Notes: generated by a model from the sequence alone, not told the origin. A DNA stretch of 20,111 nucleotides from an uncultured Saprospiraceae bacterium (GCA_905479665.1 CAJQNM010000014.1:1-20111), one strand, 5' to 3'. Positions 6,142 to 14,306 are shown, numbered from the stretch's first letter. Made by a program: numbers and translations.

Positions 6142-8583
6142 TCAGCGCAATCGGATGTCAAATTTACGCTCCAACTGCTTGAGTAACTGAGCTATGCGCC
6201 CATCGATCTCTTTGTCCGAGAAGGTTTTGTCCGGATCCTCAAAGACCAAACTCATTGCATACGATTTTTTCCCCGCCTGTTCCAATTCTTCATCACGATA
6301 CACATCAAAGAGATCAAGCGATACCAACGACTTCTTTAGTGTCTGGCGGATCTCCCGTGCAATGTCAGCATAGGTAAGCTCATCACCCATCACGAGTGCA
6401 AGGTCCCTTCTCACCGAAGGAAATTTGCTGATCTGCGCGGAGGTAATCTGGTCCACTTTGCTCACTTGTACGATCTTGTCCCAGGAGAAATCTGCAAAAT
6501 AAAGGGCCCCACGTATGCCGAATTTTTTCAGGAGCGCAGTACTTACCGCACCGAAACGAACCAAAGCATGGCGTCCCAACTCATAACTCAATCCGAACTC
6601 ATAGTGATCATGGGTCAAAATTTGCTCTTTGTAGTTGAGCACCCCCAATTGGTTTAAGACTTGCTGCACACTCGCCTTTAGGCGGAAGAAGGTATCATCC
6701 TTTAGTGTCGATTTGTCCTTGAGCCAGGAAGCTTCCTGGGTCGCTGTTTGAGCAAGACTTAGATGCAGTGTTTCTTCGTAGTCTTTTCCCTCTCTCTGGT
6801 ATGACTTACCAAATTCAAATATTTTCAAACCAGTCTGCTGTCGATTCTGGTTGTACAAAACAGCCTCTAGCGCAGAGATAAGCAGGTTCGGACGCATAAT
6901 CTCGATCTGCACATTAGATGTGTTGTTGATCCGTACCAGCTTATCCTTATCAAGAGGCATTATCTCATCAAAATAGTCTTGTCGCACCAGCGAAAGTCCC
7001 ATGATTTCATGATGGCCAGTGGCCACCAGATTGTTGGAGACTCGCTCCCGAGCCGCCCGTCGATCCACTTGAGCAGTCAGTGATATGCCAAGGTTCATCC
7101 GGCCAGACATGGGCACTTGGTTGAATCCATAGATGCGCAGCACCTCTTCGATGACATCGGCTTCGCGGATTACGTCTACTTTGTTGGTCGGAAATCGTAC
7201 CTCGAGTCCTTCATCACTCCGATGCAAAATTTCTGCCTCCAGCGCCTCAAGAATATCTGAGACCTTAGCTTCCGAAATTTCTGTGCCTACCAGCCTATTG
7301 AGATGTGCATACTTTAGCTTGATCGGGGCAGCCTGCACGGGTTCGGGATAAATGTCAATGATCTCTGAGGATATTTTTCCTCCAGCCACTTCTTTGAGCA
7401 ACAATGCTGCACGTTTTAAGCCATACAAACAGATGTTGGGATCGCTCCCTTTCTCAAACACTTTTGAAGCGTCCGTATACAGTAGATGCCGCCCACTAGA
7501 ACGTCTTATCCAGCGTTGATGAAAATGAGCCGCCTCCAAAAAGATTTCGCTGGTGCCCTCCGTGACACCAGAGTGCATCCCTCCAAAAACACCTCCGATA
7601 CACATCCCCGCTCCATCTCCTCCACAAATCATCAGATCCTCGGCAGATAGCTTTCTTTCTACTTCATCAAGCGTCGTAAAGGGTGTCCCTTCTGGAAGTG
7701 TATCGACAATGACTTCTTGGCCAGATATCTTCTGCAGATCAAATGCATGCAATGGCTGACCGAGCTCATGCAAAACAAAATTGGTCACGTCCACTACATT
7801 GTTGACGGGTCTTACTCCGATTGCCTGCAATCGCTCTTTTAGCCAGGCCGGAGATTCGGCCACAGTCAGATTGCTTATCGTGACTCCCGTGTATCTAGGA
7901 CAGGCTGTGGTATTTCTGACCGACACTTTTATAGGGTGGTCATTATTGTCCTGCTGCCAGCTGGACACATCTGGCATCCTGACCTCTCCACTATGGTCGT
8001 AATTCACTTTTAGTGCGGCAGCCAGGTCTTTGGCCACTCCTGTATGGCAGGTTGCATCAGATCGGTTGGGTGTCAGGCCGATTTCTAGTACTACGTCTTC
8101 TTTGATCTCAAAATAGTCTGCAGCTGGAGTACCAACAGGAGTATCCGCACGCAGCACCATGATCCCCTCGTGATCGGTTCCTAAGCCCAGCTCGTCTTCT
8201 GCACAGATCATGCCTTCGGAAACTTCCCCTCGTATCTTTCCTATCTTGATTTTGAAAGATTCACCCTCTTTGCTATAGAGCGTGGTACCAACAGTGGCCA
8301 CTGGGACTTTCTGCCCCGCTGCCACATTTGGAGCACCGCAGACGATTTGCACCAATGCCTCGCCACCTACATTCACTTTCGTAATGGAGAGTCTGTCTGC
8401 GTTGGGATGCTTACCACATTCCATAACTTCGCCTATGACGATGCCTTGCAGACCTCCTGGTATAGACTCCTGCCTTTCGACCCCTTCAACTTCAAGGCCG
8501 ATTTCTGTGAGAATGTCGGATATTTGATCTGGCTGAAGATTTAATTCCACGTAGTCTTTTAGCCAAGAAAGAGAGATTTTCAT
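6142..8583 (-). CDS. pheT: Phenylalanine-tRNA ligase beta subunit
   Basis: 813 aa, a normal length for PheT. It joins with PheS as an (alpha-beta)2 cytoplasmic enzyme that charges tRNA-Phe using ATP; the beta chain carries the tRNA-binding and editing domains. Seen in order: MKISLSWLKDYVEL at the start; an EMAP/tRNA_bind domain (GIVIGEVMECGKHPNADRLS, VCGAPNVAAGQKVPVA); the B3/B4 editing domain (RYTGVTISNL, NNVVDVTNFVLHELGQPLHAFD); the B5 domain (VIREADVIEEVLRIYGFNQVP); the core; and the ferredoxin-like anticodon-binding domain (FPSVRRDLALVMG, LFDVYRDEEL, FEDPDKTFSDKEID). In the segment that usually reads TDASxRFERGxDP this protein has TDASKVFEKGSDP, a mild divergence. It heads the pheT, coiled-coil, zapA, rny block. 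pheS is not in the window. Confidence 0.96.
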   Translation of the reverse strand: MKISLSWLKDYVELNLQPDQISDILTEIGLEVEGVERQESIPGGLQGIVIGEVMECGKHPNADRLSITKVNVGGEALVQIVCGAPNVAAGQKVPVATVGTTLYSKEGESFKIKIGKIRGEVSEGMICAEDELGLGTDHEGIMVLRADTPVGTPAADYFEIKEDVVLEIGLTPNRSDATCHTGVAKDLAAALKVNYDHSGEVRMPDVSSWQQDNNDHPIKVSVRNTTACPRYTGVTISNLTVAESPAWLKERLQAIGVRPVNNVVDVTNFVLHELGQPLHAFDLQKISGQEVIVDTLPEGTPFTTLDEVERKLSAEDLMICGGDGAGMCIGGVFGGMHSGVTEGTSEIFLEAAHFHQRWIRRSSGRHLLYTDASKVFEKGSDPNICLYGLKRAALLLKEVAGGKISSEIIDIYPEPVQAAPIKLKYAHLNRLVGTEISEAKVSDILEALEAEILHRSDEGLEVRFPTNKVDVIREADVIEEVLRIYGFNQVPMSGRMNLGISLTAQVDRRAARERVSNNLVATGHHEIMGLSLVRQDYFDEIMPLDKDKLVRINNTSNVQIEIMRPNLLISALEAVLYNQNRQQTGLKIFEFGKSYQREGKDYEETLHLSLAQTATQEASWLKDKSTLKDDTFFRLKASVQQVLNQLGVLNYKEQILTHDHYEFGLSYELGRHALVRFGAVSTALLKKFGIRGALYFADFSWDKIVQVSKVDQITSAQISKFPSVRRDLALVMGDELTYADIAREIRQTLKKSLVSLDLFDVYRDEELEQAGKKSYAMSLVFEDPDKTFSDKEIDGRIAQLLKQLERKFDIRLR

Positions 8584-8598
8584 AGTGCATGTACTTGC

Positions 8599-9171
8599 AT
8601 GGCAAAGATAGTCGAAATGAAGCGCAATACTTCTTTTAGAGAACGCAGACCAGCCTCAAATGTGCTAGGTTTCGATGTCCACTTAATCTGCACATGTATT
8701 CTCATGATGGCAGTTCCTTTTCGAGTTATTGCACAAGAGGACATACTCAGTACTATACAAGTTCTCAGCGCTGAAGATTCATCCGCTATTCCTTTTGCCC
8801 ATGTAACCGTTCCCGCGCTACAGTTGAGATTGATCACTAATTGTCAAGGAGCTTTCGACCTCAGACTACCAAAGTTCGATTCGAGCAAATCCAATGCCTT
8901 TCTAAATGTATCCTGTGTAGGGTTCCAAACGACTGAGATCTTGTTGTCAGACTTGGCTCCAAATACCTCAATCTATCTGCAATCGGCCATTTACGATCTC
9001 AATGATATTGTGGTCACACCCAAGTCAGACTCAGCCCGCATCATCGTCAAAAAAGCACTTAAGCGGATTCGGCAGAACTACTCTTTCGAAAAACATCAAT
9101 TCCATTTTTTTTATCTTCTTTCCCCATCTTATCGAAGCTACGGGGATTGCACAGGAAATGGGTACTCGTAG
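8599..9171 (+). pseudogene. 5' part of a frameshifted CarboxypepD_reg-like exported protein gene
   Basis: This is the N-terminal half of a Bacteroidota exported protein. ATG at 8599 or, more plausibly, 8617 (MKRNTSFRER) leads into a signal sequence (LICTCILMMAVPFRVIAQ). Next comes a carboxypeptidase-regulatory-like beta-sandwich: TIQVLSAEDSSAIPFAHVTV, CQGAFDLRLP, VSCVGFQTTEILLSDL and a final IYDLNDIVVTPKSDSA. The segment ARIIVKKALKRIRQNYSFEKHQFHFFY is the usual link to the second domain. The frame then runs off through LLSPSYRSYGDCTGNGYS to a TAG at 9169-9171, while the plus-one frame continues the protein. The gene starts 15 bases from pheT on the opposite strand, so their promoters must overlap coding DNA. 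Confidence 0.65.
8603..8610 (-). promoter_or_regulatory. Bacteroidota-type -7 box upstream of pheT
   Basis: On the minus strand the bases read TATCTTTG, a full match to the Bacteroidota -7 consensus TAnnTTTG, about 20 bases before the pheT ATG. It would give a leader of only about 13 bases. I do not see a clean -33 TTTG at the usual distance, so the call rests on the -7 box and position. The box lies inside the start region of the divergent plus-strand gene. Confidence 0.4.
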
Positions 9172-9976
9172 ACCAAAGCAAAAGGTGCTCATCGAACAAT
9201 TTCGAAAGAGCTACGATTTTGCAGAGTACCGGCAAGACTTAAAGAAATATCGCATTTGGAACAAGACCAATGGCATTCAGACTTTGCTGCTTGAAAATCC
9301 CATCAGAAATTATCGCGTACCCGATTCAGCAGGCCGGAAGTTTTTTAACCTAAAGAAACTACTGAGAGATGAGGGTTCATTTCTGATTAGAGGAAAACTG
9401 CAGAGTCAGGGAAGAGGCATCTACGAGATCGAAGTTTCAAGTAGAGGACTCAGCGGGACACTTTACATACACGATGATGACTTTGCTATCGTAAAAGGCG
9501 CTTTGGATTTTAATCCATTCCAGCTCTATCTGACTGATACCTCCAGGCTTGCCAAAGAACTTCGTGAATCTGTGTTCGTCAGTGGTAAAATCTATTCCCT
9601 AAAATTTATTTATCAGGAAGTGGATGGCGTTTACTACCCTTCATTTCTCGAGCTTATGGTACCCAACTCACTTCGCAAGGGAGCTGGTTTAATGGCAGAT
9701 TGGCAACATACGCTAGGTTTCCAAACAAGCACCCTAGTCGTGACTGAAATCCAAACTAAGAAAGGACAAATCGTTAAGATTCGCAAGAGAGATGCGCTGG
9801 ATAAGGAACTACCATTGATAGATCTGTCAAAAATTTACAATGCCCCGTTCTGGGACTCTTATTCGATGCTCAAACATACGCCGCTCGAAGCCCGTGTCGT
9901 ACAGGATCTCGAATTCAGTATTGGACTAGGTCGCCAATTTCAAGGAAATAGTGTCTCCGATAGCACCGCACATTGA
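9113..9976 (+). pseudogene. 3' part of the frameshifted CarboxypepD_reg-like protein gene
   Basis: The continuation frame reads IEATGIAQEMGTRRPKQKVL and runs on for about 280 residues to a stop near 9976. It contains GTLYIHDDDFAIVKGALDFN, then IYSLKFIYQEVDGVYYPSFLEL, a pattern usual for the domain after CarboxypepD_reg in this family. The frame has an ATG at 9002, but everything before about 9113 is an out-of-frame copy of the first half and is not real. The shift falls at or just after a run of eight T (9105-9112). The C-terminus is polar and shows no secretion-sorting domain. It is either a recent pseudogene, a slippery or phase-variable tract, or a base-calling error. The two halves together would give about 455 aa. 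Confidence 0.6.
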
Positions 9977-10027
9977 CAGCGCTGATCTTTAAAGAATAAT
10001 TGCGAATCTCCATCTTCCCTATTGCCC

Positions 10028-10867
10028 TTATTCTGAAATTGGCGATTCAGTAGCCTGTAAGACCTCTCCTAGAGCATCCTCACTCGATTCGAATGTCACA
10101 AACGAAACGACATGGCAATTTTGTGCTTTCCACCAGCCGTCTTCGGGTGGGAGTGTAAAACGGTACGTCTTGGTTATGTTTGAAAATGCGCTGATCGGCC
10201 CCTCCAAGAGGTCTCCTTCGGCAAGAGTGAGCACTTCACGCAGGACATTTTTATGTACGTATTCCTTTACCACTCCTCCCGCTGCCGCTCGATCAGCCTG
10301 CGGGTCAACGATTTTGTCCTCCTTGATGGCGACGGTAAGACGCAGTGATCGATCGCTTGCTTCGAGAGGCAAAATATTGACCGTCACCTCGAGCTGTCGA
10401 GTGTCGGCATCGAAGCTAATTTCCTGATCGATACCAATAGTCGCAGAGTCTGCTATGCTATTTGCGATCGAAGAGCTCCAGCGAGATGCAAACTGTTGGT
10501 AGCCATCCTGTGCACCTTCAGGCTTGCGATTTACTACACCAGAAGGATACCCAAGGGGATTGCCCAAGAGATCCAGAAGTTCGTCACCAGCAGTAGTTGC
10601 AAAATCATACTTACTGTCTTCAAATTTGAACGCAAAGTCCCCCGCATGGATCGTAAGAATGATCAATTGATCGCCGTAGAGCTCTTTGAGGCTCTCTAAC
10701 TCGGCAGTGCCTTGCGGGCAATTGGGACAGAGTGCTCCAGAAAACTCTTCGACCAGCACCACCCGATCACCGGCACTTGGCCGCACCAACTGATATTGCG
10801 GCTGTTTTTTGGTGCAACTTGCGACGAGGAGGAAAAGTACTCCAGCTATGATGAGGGACCTTGACAT
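10028..10867 (-). CDS. Omp28-like outer-membrane lipoprotein with a thioredoxin-type CPNC motif
   Basis: 279 aa from the ATG at 10867, which starts a lipoprotein signal peptide (MSRSLIIAGVLFLLVASC; lipid cysteine 18). The frame stays open about 28 codons further up but would overlap the preceding gene and hide the signal peptide. After the lipobox comes a thioredoxin-like fold: VVLVEEFSGALCPNCPQG with the active-site pair at C47/C50, and a cis-Pro-like GYPSGVVNRK near residue 108. A beta-rich C-terminal half follows (about 140-279). This is the architecture of Omp28-related Bacteroidota proteins. It probably acts at the outer membrane as a thiol-disulfide protein; the partner is unknown. It starts four bases after the end of the barrel gene, so the two form an operon. 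Confidence 0.82.
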   Translation of the reverse strand: MSRSLIIAGVLFLLVASCTKKQPQYQLVRPSAGDRVVLVEEFSGALCPNCPQGTAELESLKELYGDQLIILTIHAGDFAFKFEDSKYDFATTAGDELLDLLGNPLGYPSGVVNRKPEGAQDGYQQFASRWSSSIANSIADSATIGIDQEISFDADTRQLEVTVNILPLEASDRSLRLTVAIKEDKIVDPQADRAAAGGVVKEYVHKNVLREVLTLAEGDLLEGPISAFSNITKTYRFTLPPEDGWWKAQNCHVVSFVTFESSEDALGEVLQATESPISE

Positions 10868-10871
10868 AGTT

Positions 10872-12494
10872 TTAGAACGTAGAAAATGTAGAAAATCGAA
10901 ATCCACTGAAAGCAGGTTCAAGACGGCAGATTCCACCGGCACAGACGACACCTTCCACCTGCTTGAGATAACTCAAACTAAATCGATACGTCTTGAAGTT
11001 ATAGGTCACATCGGCTCGAGGATAGTGCAAGTCGTCCGTTTTTTTTGCTTTCACATTGTACATATCTGAAAAGGAGAACGACCAGTGTGGAGCAACATTA
11101 AATTCTGCCAGCGCAAACAGCCAACTGCCAAAATCTTGATCAGAAAGCATGTATTGCGCTTGTATGCGTATTGATTGGCGCTTCTTCAGTCTCTTTTGCA
11201 CTTCAAAATAAGGCACAACGGTACGGATAAGGGGCACTCCAGTTTTGCCTTCATAGAGCTCTTGATTGTAATTTTGCACTTGGATTCCGCCTGAGACCTG
11301 GAGAAAACGGTCTTTGCGAAAAGTGAGCTCGTTGTCAAATTCTCGATATAGGATCGTCCCGTCCAACTCACTGATGTGTGAAAAGTACTGTACCATCTTC
11401 AATCGCTTGTTAAAAGTGTACCGCAATTCCAACTGAAGTGCCTTCTCCGAAATATCACGTGCGGCAGGAGTATAGCGTGCTTTGAGTCTAGCCGAATTCA
11501 GTCTTGACATGGGAGGCAAATAATTGACCAATCCGCGATTGAGGCTGGCAAAGGGATCCGCCCGATAGGCGAAATTTTTGGTACGCCTTCCAGATAGAGA
11601 AAACGAAAAACCCTTTGCGCCATACGTAAGTGCTCCGTAATAAATCGAGCCATCATCATTTGCAAATCGTCCGAGTGTGGAGCCTCCACCATAGAGAGCA
11701 CGCTCTGCATCGGGATCGAAATAAACATCTTGCGTTTTGAATGCACCTTCTACATAAAAGCTGATGGGTCCATAGGAAAGGGTGTTGTAGGCCGAAAATG
11801 ACCAATTATGGAAATAGGCTCCGATACTATCCTGAGGTGTGTATGTCTTTAATGAGCTGATCAAGTCGTCGACTTGACCATCCGACCAGCTGCGATTAAG
11901 CACGCCAAAACCAGGGATGAGATTCCATTTTTTATCCTTGCCCAACTGGAAGCTTCCCTCCACTTGACCACCCCTGATGAGACTCTCGTACTGGCCAAAA
12001 AGGTTCTTCTGTTTACCGGCCATGATCTTGGCTTCTACATTAGGCCAGGGAGTATACTTCACTCGACCGCCGATCAGTGCATTGTCGATCAGCAAAGGGC
12101 GCTCTTCGTAGGCCCGAAAAATCAGTCCAGATCCAATTTGATCGTAGATGTGTCCCGCTTGCAATTCAAATTTATCAATGGTCTTGCTGAGATACCATCG
12201 CCCCAGGCCTTCATCACTATAGGCACCATTTGGGTTGAGCAAGTTGGTATTGCGAAAAAAATCACCGCGCAACCCCAGTTTGTATCCCTTATACTGAAAA
12301 GCCAGATCCAACCAGGCCTCTACGCCAACGAGCTCATCATCATACTGCGGCGTGTTAGCCGCTCCGATTTCCTCATCTTCCAGAAACCAGTTGGCACCCC
12401 CCTGAAAACTGCCTGTAAAGGTCAACCTATCCTGCGCGAGGCTACTCACCACTGACACCAGCAGTAAAACAACGATGGTAAAACTCTTCTTCAC
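10872..12494 (-). CDS. DUF6029-like outer-membrane beta-barrel protein
   Basis: About 540 aa. GTG at 12494 gives a clean signal peptide (MKKSFTIVVLLLVSVVSSLAQ); a TTG eight codons earlier (12518) also keeps the frame but adds a polar extension. The body is alternating aromatic/polar beta-strands typical of a porin-like barrel (for example YKLGLRGDFFRNTNLL, ISFYVEGAFKTQDVYF, FRLSL-type repeats), ending in Phe as many barrels do. Motifs recalled for DUF6029 proteins are present: ELQAGHIYDQIGSGLIFRAY and the C-terminal VVCAGGICRLEPAFSGF. The Cys pair near 518 and 523 is conspicuous in a protein with no other cysteine that I can see. It is followed by the Omp28-like lipoprotein gene, and divergent to it is the TlpA-like gene. 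The transport substrate is unknown. Confidence 0.78.
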   Translation of the reverse strand: MKKSFTIVVLLLVSVVSSLAQDRLTFTGSFQGGANWFLEDEEIGAANTPQYDDELVGVEAWLDLAFQYKGYKLGLRGDFFRNTNLLNPNGAYSDEGLGRWYLSKTIDKFELQAGHIYDQIGSGLIFRAYEERPLLIDNALIGGRVKYTPWPNVEAKIMAGKQKNLFGQYESLIRGGQVEGSFQLGKDKKWNLIPGFGVLNRSWSDGQVDDLISSLKTYTPQDSIGAYFHNWSFSAYNTLSYGPISFYVEGAFKTQDVYFDPDAERALYGGGSTLGRFANDDGSIYYGALTYGAKGFSFSLSGRRTKNFAYRADPFASLNRGLVNYLPPMSRLNSARLKARYTPAARDISEKALQLELRYTFNKRLKMVQYFSHISELDGTILYREFDNELTFRKDRFLQVSGGIQVQNYNQELYEGKTGVPLIRTVVPYFEVQKRLKKRQSIRIQAQYMLSDQDFGSWLFALAEFNVAPHWSFSFSDMYNVKAKKTDDLHYPRADVTYNFKTYRFSLSYLKQVEGVVCAGGICRLEPAFSGFRFSTFSTF

Positions 12495-12604
12495 TTTAAA
12501 TGGTAAGTCATGCGACAAATGAAACGTGATTTTGACAAAACTTTAGCAAAAACTGCACCTAAAGAACCTTAATCTTGTTCTTGAAACGTAATACATTAAA
12601 ACTT

Positions 12605-13099
12605 ATGAGAATTATACACCATATATTGTCTTTAGTCGTCTTTCTGACCTTCTCGCTCGGACTATCTGCCCAAGCATCATTGCCAGAGGTAAATGTAAAA
12701 ACACTTGACGGCCAGACTACTGCCATCTCTTCACAGACACAAGCAGATGGACTAACCATCTTGTGCTTTTGGGCCACTTGGTGTGCTCCGTGTAAGAAAG
12801 AACTTGATGCAATCTCTGACCTTTATCCAGATTGGGAAGAAGATTACAATGTAAAACTGCTTGCCATCTCAACCGACGATGCTCGAGCCCTGTCAAAGGT
12901 CAAGCCCATGGTGCTTGAGAAAGACTGGCCATTTACTGTGCTCACAGATAGCAATCAAGAATTGATGCGTGCACTCCAATTTCAGACCGTTCCACAGACA
13001 TTTATCATAAAAAATGGTGCCGTAGTGTACTCCCATTCTGGCTACCTACCTGGTGACGAAGATGCGCTCGAAGAAGAGCTGATTAGGCTAGGCGAATAA
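12605..13099 (+). CDS. TlpA-like periplasmic thioredoxin
   Basis: 164 aa from the ATG at 12605; the frame is open back to a TTG at 12575, but the signal peptide starts at the ATG (MRIIHHILSLVVFLTFSLGLSAQ). The mature part is a TlpA/ResA-type thioredoxin: LTILCFWATWCAPCKKEL with active-site C60/C63, a beta-strand VKLLAISTDD, and the cis-proline loop TVPQTFII (P130). It should reduce or exchange disulfides in periplasmic proteins. An extra cysteine (C54) sits just before the active site. The gene is divergent from the DUF6029/Omp28 pair across about 110 bases, which suggests a shared function. Its 3' end is followed within seven bases by a terminator-like hairpin. Confidence 0.88.
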   Translation: MRIIHHILSLVVFLTFSLGLSAQASLPEVNVKTLDGQTTAISSQTQADGLTILCFWATWCAPCKKELDAISDLYPDWEEDYNVKLLAISTDDARALSKVKPMVLEKDWPFTVLTDSNQELMRALQFQTVPQTFIIKNGAVVYSHSGYLPGDEDALEEELIRLGE

Positions 13100-13105
13100 A
13101 AAAAA

Positions 13106-13128
13106 CTCCGGTGTCAGTGACATCGGAG
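13106..13128 (+). terminator. Terminator-like hairpin after the TlpA-like gene (repeat copy 1)
   Basis: CTCCGGTGTC, a three-base loop AGT, then GACATCGGAG: a ten-pair stem with one G-U wobble. It is preceded by an A run (13097-13105) and followed by CTTTTGGTTTG. With A-rich and T-rich flanks it could work on both strands, which suits its place between two convergent genes. Confidence 0.75.
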
Positions 13129-13360
13129 CTTTTGGTTTGAATAGTGTGTTTCGTCAAAGCCTCATTTAAAACATCAAAACCAGCATTTCTGCTTTCGATA
13201 CTATAAAGGTATGTGCTGCCTGTGGTTTTTGAAACCCCATGTTGATGGGGTATTGAGTGTGGGTGTGGGTGTGATAGTGTGGGTGTGAGGACGAGTGGGG
13301 GGTGAAGGGTGTAGCGTGTGAGTCTGATAACCGCGAAGCGGATGGGTTTGCTCTGAGGTC
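13106..13360. repeat. Tandem repeat unit 1 (278-base period)
   Basis: First copy of a duplicated intergenic element. From 13225 to 13296 it is identical, base for base, to 13503-13574. In order it holds a terminator-like hairpin (13106-13128); a moderately conserved AT-rich part (GCCTCATTTAA, CTATAAAGGTA); a perfect seven-pair hairpin ACCCCAT-GTTG-ATGGGGT (13234-13251); a G-rich tract (13261-13309); and a small hairpin CCGC-GAA-GCGG (13331-13341). Open frames through it (such as the His-rich minus-strand frame at 13166-13375) are by-products of the repeat, not genes. Confidence 0.85.
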
Positions 13361-13380
13361 TAAAAAAGCGCACAAAGAAA

Positions 13381-13410
13381 AAGCTCCGGTATCGTGAGAT
13401 ATCGGAGCTT
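13381..13410. terminator. Strong bidirectional terminator-like hairpin (repeat copy 2)
   Basis: AAGCTCCGGTATC, loop GTGA, GATATCGGAGCTT: a 13-pair stem with one wobble. It is preceded by AAAGAAA and followed by TGTTTG. It is longer than the copy-1 stem, with the same CTCCGG/CGGAG core, and could stop transcription from either side between convergent genes. Confidence 0.65.
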
Positions 13411-13638
13411 TGTTTGAGTATGTGTGTGTTACGTTAAAGCCTCATTTAACTTATATCAAAAAGCATTTCCTTTTGATGCTATAAAGGTAAGTGCAAGGGA
13501 GTGTTTTTGAAACCCCATGTTGATGGGGTATTGAGTGTGGGTGTGGGTGTGATAGTGTGGGTGTGAGGACGAGTAGGGGGTAAAGGGTGTGGCGTGTGAG
13601 TCTGATAACCGCGAAGCGGCTGGGTTTGTTCTGAAGGT
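13384..13638. repeat. Tandem repeat unit 2 (278-base period)
   Basis: Second copy, about 278 bases downstream, with small indels in the AT-rich part. The hairpin ACCCCAT-GTTG-ATGGGGT lies at 13512-13529, the G-rich tract at 13539-13587 and CCGC-GAA-GCGG at 13609-13619. Similarity fades after about 13638, just before the end of the convergent response-regulator gene. The short stretch between the units (13361-13383) is A-rich spacer. Confidence 0.85.
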
Positions 13639-13670
13639 AAGCGTCTAGCCTCTGAACTCTAGAGTCTCTA

Positions 13671-14306
13671 TTAAATCTCTCCGTCTACGGATAAACGGAT
13701 CAGCTCGGCCTTGCTATTAATGGATAGCTTCCTATAGATCTTCTTAATGTGATCACGTACGGTCTCAATAGATATTAAATATTTATCAGCGATCATCTTG
13801 TAGCTCAGTCCTTCGACCAATCCAGAAACTATTTGCTGCTGGCGTGGTGTGAGCATTTCTCGTGAAACTTCAGATGGCGCAAAATAATGCACCACCTTTC
13901 GGGCTATGGCTGGTGACATGTAAGAGCCGCCTTTAAAAACAACTGAGATGGCTTCGTGAATTTGCGTAAGCGATGCTCGCTTACTGAGATATGAACATGC
14001 ACCAGCACAGAGTGCCTTAAATATCGTTTCGGATTCTTCGTAGGTGGTCAGCATGATAATATCTGTATCCGGACTGATTTTCTTTATGTGGCGTATCCCT
14101 TCGAGGCCTGACATACCAGGCAACCCAATATCAAGCAAGAGTATATCCGGAGTCTTCGGAAACCCTGCCTCGCTTTGCTCGGTAAATTCTTCGATGGAAT
14201 CCGCCTCGACCACTACTTCAAAATTAGGCTCATTTCCTAAAAAGGTGATGATGCTTTCCCGCACAATCGGTTCATCCTCCACAATCCCCAATAGTATTGT
14301 CTTCAT
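13671..14306 (-). CDS. NarL/LuxR-family response regulator
   Basis: 211 aa. The N-terminal receiver has the acidic pocket EDE (10-12), phospho-acceptor D59 in DILLLDIGLPGMSG, the switch Thr in MLTTYE (87-88) and K109 in YLSKRAS. The C-terminal LuxR-type helix-turn-helix (about 150-205) reads LTPRQQQIVSGLVEGLSYKMIADKYLIS, then ETVRDHIKKIYRKLSI. It binds DNA when phosphorylated. It follows the sensor kinase gene by 45 bases in the same direction, so they are the cognate pair. The ATG at 14306 gives a complete receiver. Target genes cannot be told from the window. Confidence 0.93.
   Translation of the reverse strand: MKTILLGIVEDEPIVRESIITFLGNEPNFEVVVEADSIEEFTEQSEAGFPKTPDILLLDIGLPGMSGLEGIRHIKKISPDTDIIMLTTYEESETIFKALCAGACSYLSKRASLTQIHEAISVVFKGGSYMSPAIARKVVHYFAPSEVSREMLTPRQQQIVSGLVEGLSYKMIADKYLISIETVRDHIKKIYRKLSINSKAELIRLSVDGEI

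Noticed and set aside
11874..12455. 193-aa plus-strand frame opposite the barrel gene
   Set aside because: It is wholly antisense to a clear beta-barrel coding sequence, with no signal peptide or recognisable motif.
13166..13375. His-rich minus-strand open frames through the tandem repeat
   Set aside because: The frame comes from the CA-rich complement of the G-rich tract, is not kept in the second copy and has no family pattern.
13106..13638. CRISPR array or integron attC pair
   Set aside because: There are only two long units with a 278-base period and no short repeat/spacer pattern. The GTTAAAG...ATTTAAC motif near 13433-13450 is not oriented or spaced like attC core sites and is not kept in copy 1.
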